From contig NZ_BMGB01000001.1 in assembly GCF_014639655.1 (NCBI RefSeq), positions 930,001-994,000 on the forward strand: 64,000 nt of DNA, written 5' to 3'. Below are positions 1 to 8,474 of this stretch, piece after piece. This DNA is from Conyzicola nivalis. GTDB taxonomy: Bacteria > Actinomycetota > Actinomycetes > Actinomycetales > Microbacteriaceae. Position numbers and translations under genes: made by a program. The notes beneath the pieces are model-generated. The model had not been told where the DNA came from. It saw nothing but the letters and a program-made list of their open reading frames with translations, and made no database searches. How positions within the stretch are numbered: position 1 is the first letter of the stretch; each line of letters begins with the position of its first letter.

Positions 1-251
1 GGTGGCTGCTGGCGCTCGAACTCACCGGCTTCTCGTTCGAAGCGCGTGGCCTCGACGGCTCGGCTAAGCGCCGCGCTCTCGGCGTCGACCGGGCGCGGAC
101 GCTCGGCTTCGGTATGGCCACCTACCTCGTATTCTTCATCCCGTTCGCCGCCGTCGTCATCATGCCCGCCGCGGTCGCCGGCGGCACGATGCTCGCGCGT
201 TCCGCAACCGGGACCGCGACCGGCACGCGCGAGGTCAGCCCAGCGGGTTGA
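1..251 (+). CDS. EI24 domain-containing membrane protein, C-terminal fragment
   Basis: This is the 3' end of a gene entering from the left edge, read in frame from base 3 and ending at a TGA at 249-251. The 82 visible residues include '[15 protein letters not shown]', a hydrophobic segment '[20 protein letters not shown]' and a polar tail. This matches the end of EI24/CysZ-like membrane proteins of actinobacteria: the family has a helix-loop of this type followed by a last transmembrane segment. Its substrate is unknown in this clade. The end overlaps the convergent ABC ATPase gene by 17 bases. The family call rests on pattern memory only. Confidence 0.6.
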   Translation, partial: WLLALELTGFSFEARGLDGSAKRRALGVDRARTLGFGMATYLVFFIPFAAVVIMPAAVAGGTMLARSATGTATGTREVSPAG

Positions 252-1014
252 GCAGGCGGTGCAGGAACTGCTTCGTGCGTTCCTGCGTCGGCTCGACGAG
301 GATCTGCGACGGCGCCCCGCGTTCCACCACGACGCCGCCGTCCATAAACACGACCTCGGTCGCCACCTGGCGGGCGAAGGCCAGTTCGTGGGTGACGACG
401 ACCATGGTCCAGCCCTCGTCGGCGAGCTCCTTGATGACCGCGAGCACGTCGCCGACCAGTTCGGGGTCGAGCGAGGAGGTCGGTTCGTCGAACAGCAGCA
501 GGTCGGGCTTCAACGCGAGCGCGCGCACGATGCCGACGCGCTGCTGCTGCCCGCCCGACAGCTCGAACGGGTAGCTGTCGCGCCTGTCGAGCAGCCCCAC
601 GCGGTCGAGCAGCCGCTCGGCGTCGGCCTTCGCCACCGCGACCGCGACCTTCTGCACCTGCACGGGTCCCTCGATTATGTTCTCGATCACCGTCTTGTGC
701 GGGAACAGGTTGTAGTGCTGGAACACCATGGCCGACCGGTCGCGGAGCGCGAGCAGGTCGCGCTTCGACACGGGCTGGGTGAAGTCGACACTGAGGCCGC
801 TGGCGAAGGCGACCGTGCCGCCGTCCGGCACGGCGAGGGCGTTCAGGCTGCGCAATACCGTGGTTTTGCCCGAGCCCGACGGTCCGATGAGCGCGACGAC
901 CTCGCCGCGGCGCACCTCGAAGTCGATGCCCCGCAGCACCTCGTTGTCACCGAACGACTTGCGGAGGCCGTGCACGGCGACGAGCGGCGGGCCGGTCGGA
1001 TCAGTGGGCGACAT
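235..1014 (-). CDS. Polar amino-acid ABC transporter ATP-binding protein
   Basis: Cytoplasmic ATPase (259 aa) that powers the importer encoded just upstream. Walker A is GPSGSGKTT, the signature is LSGGQQQRV, Walker B is LLLFDEP followed by the D-loop SSLD, and the switch histidine lies in VVVTHE. Length and motif order are those of the GlnQ/TcyN/HisP branch. The ATG overlaps the permease 3' end by 14 bases, so the order on the minus strand is binding protein, permease, ATPase in one translationally coupled operon. The substrate cannot be fixed from the ATPase; the binding protein points to cystine or another polar amino acid. Confidence 0.93.
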   Translation of the reverse strand: MSPTDPTGPPLVAVHGLRKSFGDNEVLRGIDFEVRRGEVVALIGPSGSGKTTVLRSLNALAVPDGGTVAFASGLSVDFTQPVSKRDLLALRDRSAMVFQHYNLFPHKTVIENIIEGPVQVQKVAVAVAKADAERLLDRVGLLDRRDSYPFELSGGQQQRVGIVRALALKPDLLLFDEPTSSLDPELVGDVLAVIKELADEGWTMVVVTHELAFARQVATEVVFMDGGVVVERGAPSQILVEPTQERTKQFLHRLLNPLG

Positions 1015-1669
1015 AGCGGTCCAATCTCTTCTCGAGCACGTTCTGGCCGCTCGACAGCACGAGGCAGATGAGCCAGTAGACGAGCGCCGCCTCGAGGTAG
1101 AGCAGCATGAACTCGTTGCTGAAGGTGGCGATCTGCTGGGCGCGTCGGAACAGCTCGGTCACCAGGATGAGCGAGGCGAGCGAGGTGTCCTTGACGAGGC
1201 TGATGAACGTGTTCGACAGGGGCGGCACCGAAACACGCGCCGCCTGCGGCAGGATGATCCGGCGCAGCGTCTGCGCGCGCGACATACCGATCATGTGACC
1301 GGCCTCCCACTGGCCGACCGGAACGCTCAGGATCGCGGCGCGGATGACCTCGGCCGCGTAACCGCCGACGTTGAGGGCGAACGCGATGATCGCGCTCGGC
1401 CAGGGGTCGATCAGCAGCCCGAGCGAAGGGAGCCCGTAGAAGATCACGAAGAGCTGCACCAGCAGCGGCGTGCCCCTGATGATCGAGATGTACACGCGCG
1501 CGGCCCCCGACACCACCCGCACCCGCGACAGGCGGGCGAGGGCGACGCCGAGGGCGATCGCCAGTCCGAGCACGAAGCTGGTCAGCGCCAGCGGGATCGT
1601 GCCGGTGAGCGCACCGGACACGATCGGCCCGAGCGACGTCCAGAGCAGCTCCCACTGGGATTCGGTCAC
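1001..1669 (-). CDS. Polar amino-acid ABC transporter permease
   Basis: Inner-membrane permease of 222 aa with the usual HisM/TcyL layout: a first helix near residues 12-35, the TM core, and the EAA-type coupling loop around '[20 protein letters not shown]', which docks the ATPase. The start is GTG at 1667-1669, sharing GTGA with the TGA stop of the binding-protein gene. A longer in-frame reading up to 2518 is open but only traverses the binding-protein gene out of frame, so it is rejected. A single permease gene implies a homodimeric channel. Confidence 0.92.
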   Translation of the reverse strand: MTESQWELLWTSLGPIVSGALTGTIPLALTSFVLGLAIALGVALARLSRVRVVSGAARVYISIIRGTPLLVQLFVIFYGLPSLGLLIDPWPSAIIAFALNVGGYAAEVIRAAILSVPVGQWEAGHMIGMSRAQTLRRIILPQAARVSVPPLSNTFISLVKDTSLASLILVTELFRRAQQIATFSNEFMLLYLEAALVYWLICLVLSSGQNVLEKRLDRYVAH

Positions 1670-2484
1670 TCGGTGACGTCTTCCCCGAAGTACTTCTCCG
1701 AGATCTCGGCGAGCGTACCGTCGGCGCGGAGTTCGACGAGCGCGTCGTTGACGGCCTCGATGAGCGCCGATTCGCCCTTCTTGACGACGAAGGCGTTGCG
1801 GGAGGGATCGTCGGTCTCGGCAGCGATCTTCAGTCCAGCTGCTCCGGCCGCATCCGTCTCCTTGTAATCGAGGAAGGTCAGCTTGTCGTTGATCGTCGCG
1901 TCGACGCGGCCCTGTTCGAGCAGCGCGACGGCCTGCGCCCACCCCTCGACCGATTCGACGTTGGCGCCGTTGGCAACCGCGAGTTCGTACCAGTTGCTCG
2001 ACAGCGACTGCGCCGTCGTCTTGCCGCTGAGGCTCTCGAGCGAGTCGATGCCCGACGTGTCCTTGCCGACGATCACGACGCCGGGGCTCACGGTGTAAGG
2101 CTCGGAGAGTTCGTACTTCTCTTCGCGCTCGTCGGTGATCGAGACCTGGTTGGCGATGATGTCGAATCGTCCGGCATCGAGGCCGGCAAAGATGGCGTCC
2201 CACTGGGTCTCCTGGAACTCGGGCTCGACGCCGAGCTTCTCGGCGACCGCGGTGGCGATCTCGACGTCGAAGCCGGTGAGGTCGCCGGACTCGTCGTGGA
2301 AGGTGAACGGGCGGTAGGTGCCCTCGGTTCCGATCGTCAGCGTGCCCGAGTCCTGCACGTCGCTGAGGCTCGTGTCCGCACCCGCGTCGCCCTCGGCGTC
2401 CGGGGTCGCGGCCGACTGGCAGCCCGTGAGGGCGATGGCCGTGGCTGCGACGATGCCCACGAGGGCGAGACGGGAGTTCTTCAT
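1666..2484 (-). CDS. Amino-acid ABC transporter substrate-binding lipoprotein (cystine-type)
   Basis: Extracytoplasmic solute-binding protein of 272 aa. The N-terminus is a lipoprotein signal: KNSR, a hydrophobic core, and the lipobox LTGC with Cys at 21. The mature part follows the SBP family 3 pattern, with 'GTYRPFTFHDESGDLTGFD', 'DAIFAGLDAGRFDIIAN' and a conserved 'ANQVSITDER' that is common in TcyK/FliY-like cystine binders. It is the first gene of the importer operon, with RBS AAAGGA before the ATG. The hairpin at 2572-2601 separates it from the ammonium transporter gene upstream. Confidence 0.9.
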   Translation of the reverse strand: MKNSRLALVGIVAATAIALTGCQSAATPDAEGDAGADTSLSDVQDSGTLTIGTEGTYRPFTFHDESGDLTGFDVEIATAVAEKLGVEPEFQETQWDAIFAGLDAGRFDIIANQVSITDEREEKYELSEPYTVSPGVVIVGKDTSGIDSLESLSGKTTAQSLSSNWYELAVANGANVESVEGWAQAVALLEQGRVDATINDKLTFLDYKETDAAGAAGLKIAAETDDPSRNAFVVKKGESALIEAVNDALVELRADGTLAEISEKYFGEDVTE

Positions 2485-2571
2485 AATGGATCCTTTGCTG
2501 GGCGGGTGCTACCGACACGATACGAGCGGATGCGCCCCGCCGCGAATTCGTGTCGCAGTATTGCGCGCGAA

Positions 2572-2601
2572 AGGGGTGCCGCTCCGAAGAACGGCACCCC
2601 T
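2572..2601 (-). terminator. Rho-independent terminator after amt
   Basis: A perfect 10-bp stem (AGGGGTGCCG with CGGCACCCCT) and 10-nt loop lies about 30 bases after the amt stop. On the minus strand it is followed by TTTC. It separates amt transcription from the importer operon that starts at 2484. Confidence 0.7.
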
Positions 2602-2632
2602 GCCGAGTGCTGTGTCGGGTGAGACCCGCTAG

Positions 2633-3898
2633 TTAGCGGGCATCGGCGAGAACGTAGCCCTCTTCACCGTGTACAACGGTGTCGATGCCGGCGATCTCGT
2701 CTTCGTTCTTGACGCGGAAGCCCATCGTCTTCTCGATGACGAACCCGATGAGGAACGCGAGCACGAACGAGTAGACCAGCACGGAGAGGGCCGCGATGAG
2801 CTGCACGATCAGCTGCGTGAACTCGCCGCTGTAGATGAGGCCGGTGCCGTTGGCGAAGATGCCGAGGTACAGGGTTCCGATGAGCCCACCGACGAGGTGG
2901 ATGCCCACGACGTCGAGCGAGTCGTCGAATCCGAACTTGAACTTCAGGTCGATCGCGAGGGCGCAGACGGCGCCGGCGACGAGCCCGAGCACGATCGCCC
3001 AGAACGGGGTGAGCGAGCCACAGGCCGGCGTGATGGCGACGAGACCGGCGACGGCACCCGACGCGGCACCCACGGAGGTGGGCTTGCCGTCCTTGAGCTT
3101 CTCGACGAGCAGCCAGGCCAGCAGAGCGGCGGCGGGGGCGGCGATCGTGTTGACGAACGCGAGGGCCGCGGTACCGTCGGCCGCGAGCTCGGAGCCGGCG
3201 TTGAAGCCGAACCAGCCGAACCAGAGGAGACCGGCGCCGAGGAGCACGAACGGCGGGTTGTGAGGAACGCTGACACCCTTTGCGAAGCCGACGCGCTTGC
3301 CCAGAACCAGTGCCAGGGCGAGAGCTGCCGCACCGGCGTTGATGTGCACGGCGGTTCCGCCGGCGAAGTCGATCGCGCCGACGCCGAAGACGTCCTGCAG
3401 GCCGTGGGTCAGCCATCCCCCGTAGGCGAAGCTGCCGTCTTCGGCGAGGCCGAAGTTGAAGACCCAGCTCGCGACCGGGAAGTAGACGACCGTGGCCCAG
3501 ATGCCGGCGAAGACCATCCACGCGCCGAACTTGGCACGGTCGGCGATCGCGCCGGAGACGAGCGCGACGGTGATGATCGCGAAGGTCGCCTGGAAGGCGG
3601 CGAAGGCGAGCGGCGGGTAGGCCGCGTCTTCGGGCGTCTCGAGGAGGTTGGCGAGACCGAGCGCGCCGGTGTCGATGGTCCAGGGGGCGAGGGTGCCCTC
3701 GGCTCCCGGGAACGCGATGGCGTAGCCGTAGAGAACCCAGAGAACGCCGATGAGTCCCAGTGCGCCGAAGCTCATCATCATCATGCTGATCACGCTCTTG
3801 GCCTTGACGAGTCCTCCGTAGAAGAACGCGAGACCAGGGGTCATCAGCAGCACGAGGGCCGCGCAGATGAGAATGAAGGCGGTGTTGCCTTGATCCAT
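2633..3898 (-). CDS. amt: Ammonium transporter (Amt family)
   Basis: Trimeric membrane channel for ammonium uptake, 421 aa with about 11 hydrophobic helices. Family signatures are visible: 'TPGLAFFYGGLV' near the N-terminus, 'FAGGTAVHINAG' with the first pore histidine, and 'GIHLVGGLIGTLYLG' with the second. The RBS GAGAGG precedes the ATG. In many actinobacteria amt is followed by glnK and glnD; here the next gene on the strand is an unrelated importer, so it stands alone. GlnR-like half-sites lie 125-170 bases upstream, indicating nitrogen control. Confidence 0.95.
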   Translation of the reverse strand: MDQGNTAFILICAALVLLMTPGLAFFYGGLVKAKSVISMMMMSFGALGLIGVLWVLYGYAIAFPGAEGTLAPWTIDTGALGLANLLETPEDAAYPPLAFAAFQATFAIITVALVSGAIADRAKFGAWMVFAGIWATVVYFPVASWVFNFGLAEDGSFAYGGWLTHGLQDVFGVGAIDFAGGTAVHINAGAAALALALVLGKRVGFAKGVSVPHNPPFVLLGAGLLWFGWFGFNAGSELAADGTAALAFVNTIAAPAAALLAWLLVEKLKDGKPTSVGAASGAVAGLVAITPACGSLTPFWAIVLGLVAGAVCALAIDLKFKFGFDDSLDVVGIHLVGGLIGTLYLGIFANGTGLIYSGEFTQLIVQLIAALSVLVYSFVLAFLIGFVIEKTMGFRVKNEDEIAGIDTVVHGEEGYVLADAR

Positions 3899-4021
3899 TG
3901 TTTTACCTCTCTTACGTTTGCAAAGGATGCACCGAAAGACAAACCTTTTCGCGAGAGCGCACGGGTTCCTCGGGTACGCACACAGTTTGTCGCCGCCAAG
4001 TTTCAGGGGCTGTGTGGGCGT

Positions 4022-4068
4022 GTTTCCGTTGTGTTACGCGAGAACGCCGCGTGTAAACATCGTGTTTC
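4022..4068 (-). promoter_or_regulatory. GlnR-type nitrogen box upstream of amt
   Basis: On the minus strand, bases 4037-4022 read GTAAC-N6-GAAAC, an exact match to the actinobacterial GlnR a/b half-site pair. Further upstream, 4068-4053 reads GAAAC-N6-TTTAC. The spacing between the two pairs (15 bases) is about what one more half-site unit would fill. The element lies 125-170 bases before the amt start codon. That GlnR is the binder is inferred; no glnR gene is in the window. Confidence 0.7.
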
Positions 4069-4095
4069 CCGGCGGCGGGAATTCACCGTGGGTTG

Positions 4096-5115
4096 CTAGA
4101 GGCCTTCGCCCGAGGTGAGTGCGATCAGGCGCGATACCGCGCGCAGGTACTTCTTGCGGTAGCCGCCCGCGAGCATGTCGTCGGGGAAGACCCGGTCGAG
4201 CGCGACGCCGCTCGACAGCACGGGCACCTGCGCGTCGTACAGGCGGTCGACGAACGCCACGAAGCGCAACGCATCGGTCTGGCTGGTGAGCACGTGCACG
4301 TCGGTGAGGGCGACGGCGTCGAGACCGTCGAGCAGTTTGACATAGCGCGACGGGTGCACCTTCGCGAGGTGGGCGAGCACGTCGTCGAAGCGGTCGACGG
4401 TGAGTGCGCCGCTGAACCGGGCCACCGCGGCCTCGAGTTCGTCGTGCCCGAGCGTCAGCGCGTGGCCCTCGATGTCGCGGCGGCGGTAGTCGAGGCCGTC
4501 GATGCGGATGGTCGTGAACTGGGCGGAGAGGGCGTCGATCTCGCGCAGGAAGTCCTGCGCCGCGAACCTGCCCTCGCCGAGCGCGTTGGGCGGAGTGTTC
4601 GAGGTGGCCGCGATGCGGGTGCCGGATGCCGCGAGCTCGCCGAGCAGGCGCGACATGATCCGCGTGTCCCCCGGGTCGTCGAGCTCGAACTCGTCGATGC
4701 AGATGAGGGAGGCTCCCGTGAGCACCTTCACGGCGCCCGCATACCCGAGGGCGCCGACGAGGGCGGTGTACTCGATGAAGGTGCCGAAGTACTTACGGCC
4801 GGGGGCGGCGCGCCAGAGCGATGCGAGCAGGTGGGTCTTGCCGACGCCGAAACCGCCGTCGAGGTACAGGCCGGGCAGCGTCTCCTTGTTTCTCCGCCGC
4901 GAGAACAGACCGCCGGGACGCCAGGCGGCGATGAACGACTGCACGGCGGAGACGGCCTCGGTCTGCGAGGGGTAGTCCAGGTCGGGACGGTAGCTGTCGA
5001 TGGTCGCGGTATCGAACTGGCGCGGGGGCACGAGGTGGTCCACCATCTGCTCGCCCGTGAGGGTGGGGAGCCGGTCGGCGAGATGATCGTGGGTGCGGGG
5101 CGCGTCGCTAGTCAT
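4096..5115 (-). CDS. zapE: Cell division protein ZapE (AFG1-like ATPase)
   Basis: Cytoplasmic AAA-like ATPase of 339 aa. Walker A is GGFGVGKTH and Walker B is LICIDEFEL, followed by 'SRLLGELAASGTRIAATSNT' as in the AFG1/ZapE family. In proteobacteria ZapE associates with the Z-ring; in actinobacteria the role is inferred by homology. I chose the ATG at 5115, which begins MTSDAPRTHDH. The reading frame extends to 5160, but that extension runs toward the promoter of the divergent rhodanese gene and has no family similarity I recognise. Confidence 0.88.
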   Translation of the reverse strand: MTSDAPRTHDHLADRLPTLTGEQMVDHLVPPRQFDTATIDSYRPDLDYPSQTEAVSAVQSFIAAWRPGGLFSRRRNKETLPGLYLDGGFGVGKTHLLASLWRAAPGRKYFGTFIEYTALVGALGYAGAVKVLTGASLICIDEFELDDPGDTRIMSRLLGELAASGTRIAATSNTPPNALGEGRFAAQDFLREIDALSAQFTTIRIDGLDYRRRDIEGHALTLGHDELEAAVARFSGALTVDRFDDVLAHLAKVHPSRYVKLLDGLDAVALTDVHVLTSQTDALRFVAFVDRLYDAQVPVLSSGVALDRVFPDDMLAGGYRKKYLRAVSRLIALTSGEGL

Positions 5116-5245
5116 GGTCACCAATGCGTCTCGAAGTTGCAGGCTCCCAGCGTGCGGCACACCTATTGCGTATCGTCGTTGCGTGGGGTTTCGGCTTTCA
5201 GCCTAGACCGCCGCCGCAGGACACCCGCACTAACAGGAGGCACCC

Positions 5246-6148
5246 ATGACCGTCGAGGTCGACACACACCCGAAGTTCGCCGAGTACGCCCACCCGGAGC
5301 GACTGGTCAGCACCGAATGGGCGGCAGCGCACCTCGACACCCCCGGCGTCGTTTTTGTGGAGAGCGACGAAGACGTCCTGCTCTACGAGACCGGCCACCT
5401 CCCGGGCGCCGTCAAGATCGACTGGCACACCGACCTCAACGACCCGGTCGAGCGCGACTACATCGACGGTGCCGCCTTCGCCGAGCTGCTCGGCTCGAAG
5501 GGCATCACCCGCGACACCACGGTGGTCGTCTACGGCGACAAGAACAACTGGTGGGCCGCGTACGCCCTCTGGGTCTTCACCCTGTTCGGCCACGCCGATG
5601 TGCGTCTGCTCGACGGCGGCCGCGCGAAGTGGGAGGCCGAGGGGCGCGAGTACACGACGGCCCGCGAGTCGGCCGAGCGGGTCGACTACCCCGTCGTGGA
5701 GCGTGACGACCGTGTCATCCGCGCCTTCAAAGACGACGTCCTCGCCCACTTCGGCAACCCGCTCATCGACGTGCGCTCGCCGGAGGAGTTCAGCGGCGCG
5801 CGCACGACGGCCCCGGCCTACCCGGAGGAGGGCGCACTGCGCGCCGGCCACATCCCCAGCGCGCAGAACGTGCCGTGGGGCAAGGCCGCGGCCGACGACG
5901 GCACCTTCCGGCCGCTCGACGAGCTCTCCGCGATCTACCGCGACGGCGCGGGGCTGGCCGACGGCGACAGCGTGATCGCCTACTGCCGCATCGGCGAACG
6001 TTCGAGCCACACCTGGTTCGTGCTCACCCACCTGCTCGGCTTCGAGGGCGTGCGCAACTACGACGGCTCGTGGACCGAGTGGGGCAGCGCGGTGCGCGTG
6101 CCCATCGCCACCGGCACCGAACCGGGCACGGCCCCGGCGGCGAGGTAG
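5246..6148 (+). CDS. Thiosulfate sulfurtransferase (two-domain rhodanese, SseA/CysA2 type)
   Basis: Transfers sulfane sulfur from a donor such as thiosulfate or 3-mercaptopyruvate to an acceptor. The protein is 300 aa with two rhodanese folds. The N-terminal copy is catalytically dead, with '[11 protein letters not shown]' where the active loop should be. The C-terminal copy carries the loop CRIGER with the active Cys at 247. The CRxGER loop fits thiosulfate sulfurtransferases better than the CGSGVTA loop of mercaptopyruvate enzymes. A strong RBS (AGGAGG) precedes the ATG. SufE follows after 2 bases, so the pair probably supplies and relays sulfur in one pathway. Confidence 0.92.
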   Translation: MTVEVDTHPKFAEYAHPERLVSTEWAAAHLDTPGVVFVESDEDVLLYETGHLPGAVKIDWHTDLNDPVERDYIDGAAFAELLGSKGITRDTTVVVYGDKNNWWAAYALWVFTLFGHADVRLLDGGRAKWEAEGREYTTARESAERVDYPVVERDDRVIRAFKDDVLAHFGNPLIDVRSPEEFSGARTTAPAYPEEGALRAGHIPSAQNVPWGKAAADDGTFRPLDELSAIYRDGAGLADGDSVIAYCRIGERSSHTWFVLTHLLGFEGVRNYDGSWTEWGSAVRVPIATGTEPGTAPAAR

Positions 6149-6150
6149 AG

Positions 6151-6588
6151 ATGAACGCCACACTCCCGGCAGCCCTCGACGACATCAAGACCGACTTCAC
6201 CGAACTCGGCCTGAAAGACCGGCTGCAGTTGTTGCTGGAGTTCTCGAACGAACTGCCCGCCCTGCCCACGCACTATGCGGAGCACCCCGACCTGCTCGAG
6301 CGGGTCGAGGAGTGCCAGTCCCCCGTGTTCATCTTCGTCGACGTCGACGACAGCCGCACCGTCCACCTGTACGCCACCGCACCGGCCGAGTCGCCGACCA
6401 CGCGCGGTTTCGCGTCGATCCTGGTGCAGGGGCTCGCCGGGCTGTCCGTCGACGAGGTGCTCGCGGTGCCCGACGACTACCCGTCCGACCTCGGGCTCAC
6501 CGAGGCGGTCAGCCCGCTGCGCATCCGCGGCATGACCGCGATGCTCGGCCGCATCAAGCGCCAGGTCGTGAAGAAGGCGGCCGCCTAG
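6151..6588 (+). CDS. SufE family sulfur acceptor protein
   Basis: A 145-aa SufE-like protein that accepts persulfide sulfur on a conserved cysteine and passes it on. The key residue is Cys55 in 'VEECQSPVF', matching the SufE 'GCQS' loop; 'ASILVQGLAGLSVDEVL' and 'LTEAVSPLRIRGM' are also family blocks. The ATG at 6151 is 2 bases after the rhodanese stop. The usual partner of SufE is the SufS desulfurase; here the neighbour is a rhodanese, a pairing seen in actinobacteria. The 3' end overlaps the convergent hydrolase gene by 4 bases. Confidence 0.9.
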   Translation: MNATLPAALDDIKTDFTELGLKDRLQLLLEFSNELPALPTHYAEHPDLLERVEECQSPVFIFVDVDDSRTVHLYATAPAESPTTRGFASILVQGLAGLSVDEVLAVPDDYPSDLGLTEAVSPLRIRGMTAMLGRIKRQVVKKAAA

Positions 6589-7748
6589 CCCCTGCGGAAG
6601 CGTTCGCGCGTCGCGGCGGCGCTCGGCGCGAGGGCGGCGAGCCACGCGGCGATGTCGACGTTCCACCGGCCGGCGTCGTAGTTCCACAGCTTGGTGTGGC
6701 GCGCTACGGAGAACGCGTCGAACGTGACGATGTCGGGGCGGGCCTCTGCCAGCGCGTGCGACGAGGTGGACGGCACGTAGCCGTCGTCGTCACTGTGCAT
6801 GAGCAGGATCGGCCAGGTCAGCTCGTCGGCGCGGGCCACGAAGTCGAGTCGTGCGAGGTCGATCGACTCGTGCTGCCCGGTGAGGCGCTTGCCCCATCTG
6901 TTGCCGATCACGGCGAGCACGGCCTTGCTGGCCACCGCGGGCAGGCGCATCTCGGCGCCCTGGAAGCCGAGGACGCTGGCCCAGTCGATCACGGGAGAGT
7001 CCAGGACAATGCCCCGGATGAACCGGGCGTGCGCCGACCGCGTCGCCGTCTGCAACACGATCGCCCCGCCCATCGACCACCCCATGAGCACCACGTTCTT
7101 GGCCCCGTTGGCGACGGCGTACGCCAGCGCGGCGTCGACGTCCTTCCATTCGGAGTCCCCCAGCGAGTAGCGTCCGTCGGCACTCGCCGGTGCGTCTTCG
7201 TCGTTGCGGTACGACACCAGCAGCGACGTGTAGCCGGCCTCGCGGAACACTTCCACGGCGCGCAGCGTCTCCGAGCGGCGCACGGCACGGCCGTGCACCT
7301 CGATGACCCAGGAATCGCCCGGCTGTTCGGCCGGGATCAGCCACGCTGGCGCCGGGCCCAGTTCGGTGGCGATCTCCACGTCGCTGTAGGGGTAGCCGAG
7401 CTCCTTCGGCGAGAGGTAGAACCAGCCGCTCAGCCGCGCCCGCGCCCCCTGGCCGAGCACCCCGTAGTCGACCGAGATGAGCTCGCGGGTCACGGCGGTC
7501 GACGTGGCGTCGACGACAGCCCCGACGCGGGCATAGCCCTCGCCCTGGTCGAACCAGAGCCCGTAGCGCCCGGGCAGCAGCGAGTCCTTCGTGGCCGTGA
7601 GAGTGATGGTCTTGTCGCTGACCGCGATCACCCTGATGTCTTCTTCGCGCGTCTTCGGCGGGGTGACCACCTGGCGGGCGACGCGTACGGTGAGGGCGGC
7701 AGCGACGACGGACGACAGCGTGGCGATGCCGACGACCCCCAGAGCCAC
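6585..7748 (-). CDS. Alpha/beta hydrolase with N-terminal membrane anchor
   Basis: A 387-aa serine hydrolase. Residues 1-25 form one hydrophobic segment ('GIATLSSVVAAALTV'), followed by a beta-rich region to about 130 and then the alpha/beta hydrolase domain. The nucleophile elbow is GWSMGG, the acid is likely in 'HSDDDGYVP', and the histidine in 'SVARHTKLWNYD'. The start is GTG at 7746-7748; upstream codons stay open but contain no ATG or GTG in frame. The substrate is unknown. The fold resembles surface-anchored esterases/dienelactone-hydrolase-like proteins of actinobacteria. It is convergent with sufE. Confidence 0.8.
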   Translation of the reverse strand: MALGVVGIATLSSVVAAALTVRVARQVVTPPKTREEDIRVIAVSDKTITLTATKDSLLPGRYGLWFDQGEGYARVGAVVDATSTAVTRELISVDYGVLGQGARARLSGWFYLSPKELGYPYSDVEIATELGPAPAWLIPAEQPGDSWVIEVHGRAVRRSETLRAVEVFREAGYTSLLVSYRNDEDAPASADGRYSLGDSEWKDVDAALAYAVANGAKNVVLMGWSMGGAIVLQTATRSAHARFIRGIVLDSPVIDWASVLGFQGAEMRLPAVASKAVLAVIGNRWGKRLTGQHESIDLARLDFVARADELTWPILLMHSDDDGYVPSTSSHALAEARPDIVTFDAFSVARHTKLWNYDAGRWNVDIAAWLAALAPSAAATRERFRRG

Positions 7749-7865
7749 CCCGCCGACGATGCGACCCGCGACCGAGTCGGGCTGGGCTGAATGTGCGATG
7801 GAGGACTCCGGATCTTTGCGGCCTGCGAGGCGGCGTGCCTCAACGTCGAAAATACCAATAAAGCC

Positions 7866-7871
7866 TAGTCT
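7866..7871 (+). promoter_or_regulatory. Leaderless -10 for DUF3000 gene
   Basis: TAGTCT lies 6 nt before the GTG start at 7878, placing the transcript start at or next to the start codon. No ribosome-binding site is present. Confidence 0.5.
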
Positions 7872-7877
7872 TCAGGG

Positions 7878-8474
7878 GTGCCCGACACACTCTCAGGAAC
7901 ACCGGTCCCGGCGGCCTTCGCGGCTGCCCTCGAGGCCGTTCGACGCGCGAAGCCACGCGACGAACTCGTTGTGACCGAAATCCCCGCCCCGACAGGGCTC
8001 GCGCCCTGGTCGATCGCGCTCGCCGCGGACGTCAGGCCGTCACAGCACGCGACCGACTCCGACTATGGCACCGGGCGCTTCGTGCTGCTGTACGACCCCG
8101 CGGCGCCCGAAGCGTGGGGCGGCGTCTTCCGCATCGTATGCTTCGCCCAGGCCCCGCTGGAGACCGACATCGGGTCCGACCCGTTCCTCGCCAGCGTGAC
8201 GTGGTCGTGGCTCGTCGACGCGCTCGACTCCCGCGGCGCGCTCTACGACCTCGCCTCCGGCACCGCGACGCGCATTCTCTCCACCGGTTTCGGCGAACTC
8301 GAGGAACAGGGCGAGGGCGCCCAGATCGAACTGCGGGCCTCCTGGACCCCGCTCGACCCCGACGTCACGTCACATGTGGAAGGCTGGAGCGAACTGTTGT
8401 GCATGCTGGCCGGCTTCCCGCCGACGGCTGAGGGAGTAAGCGTGTTGTCAACCCGTCGAGCGTCGCGTGAGTAG
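7878..8474 (+). CDS. DUF3000 domain-containing protein
   Basis: A 198-aa actinobacterial protein of unknown function. The family block 'EIPAPTGLAPWSIALAADV' is near residues 37-55, and 'ELRASWTPLDPDVTSHVEGWSELLC' in the C-terminal half is also typical. No signal peptide or membrane segment is seen. It starts with GTG and overlaps the RNase D start by 8 bases. The order DUF3000, RNase D, thiolase, hydroxyacyl-CoA dehydrogenase, dxs recurs in actinobacterial genomes as far as I recall. Confidence 0.85.
   Translation: MPDTLSGTPVPAAFAAALEAVRRAKPRDELVVTEIPAPTGLAPWSIALAADVRPSQHATDSDYGTGRFVLLYDPAAPEAWGGVFRIVCFAQAPLETDIGSDPFLASVTWSWLVDALDSRGALYDLASGTATRILSTGFGELEEQGEGAQIELRASWTPLDPDVTSHVEGWSELLCMLAGFPPTAEGVSVLSTRRASRE

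Noticed and set aside
1001-2518. One 505-residue minus-strand frame spanning the permease and the binding-protein gene
   Set aside because: Only the last 222 residues look like a protein; the rest is the out-of-frame shadow of the binding-protein gene. The GTG at 1669 with GTGA overlap gives a normal permease.
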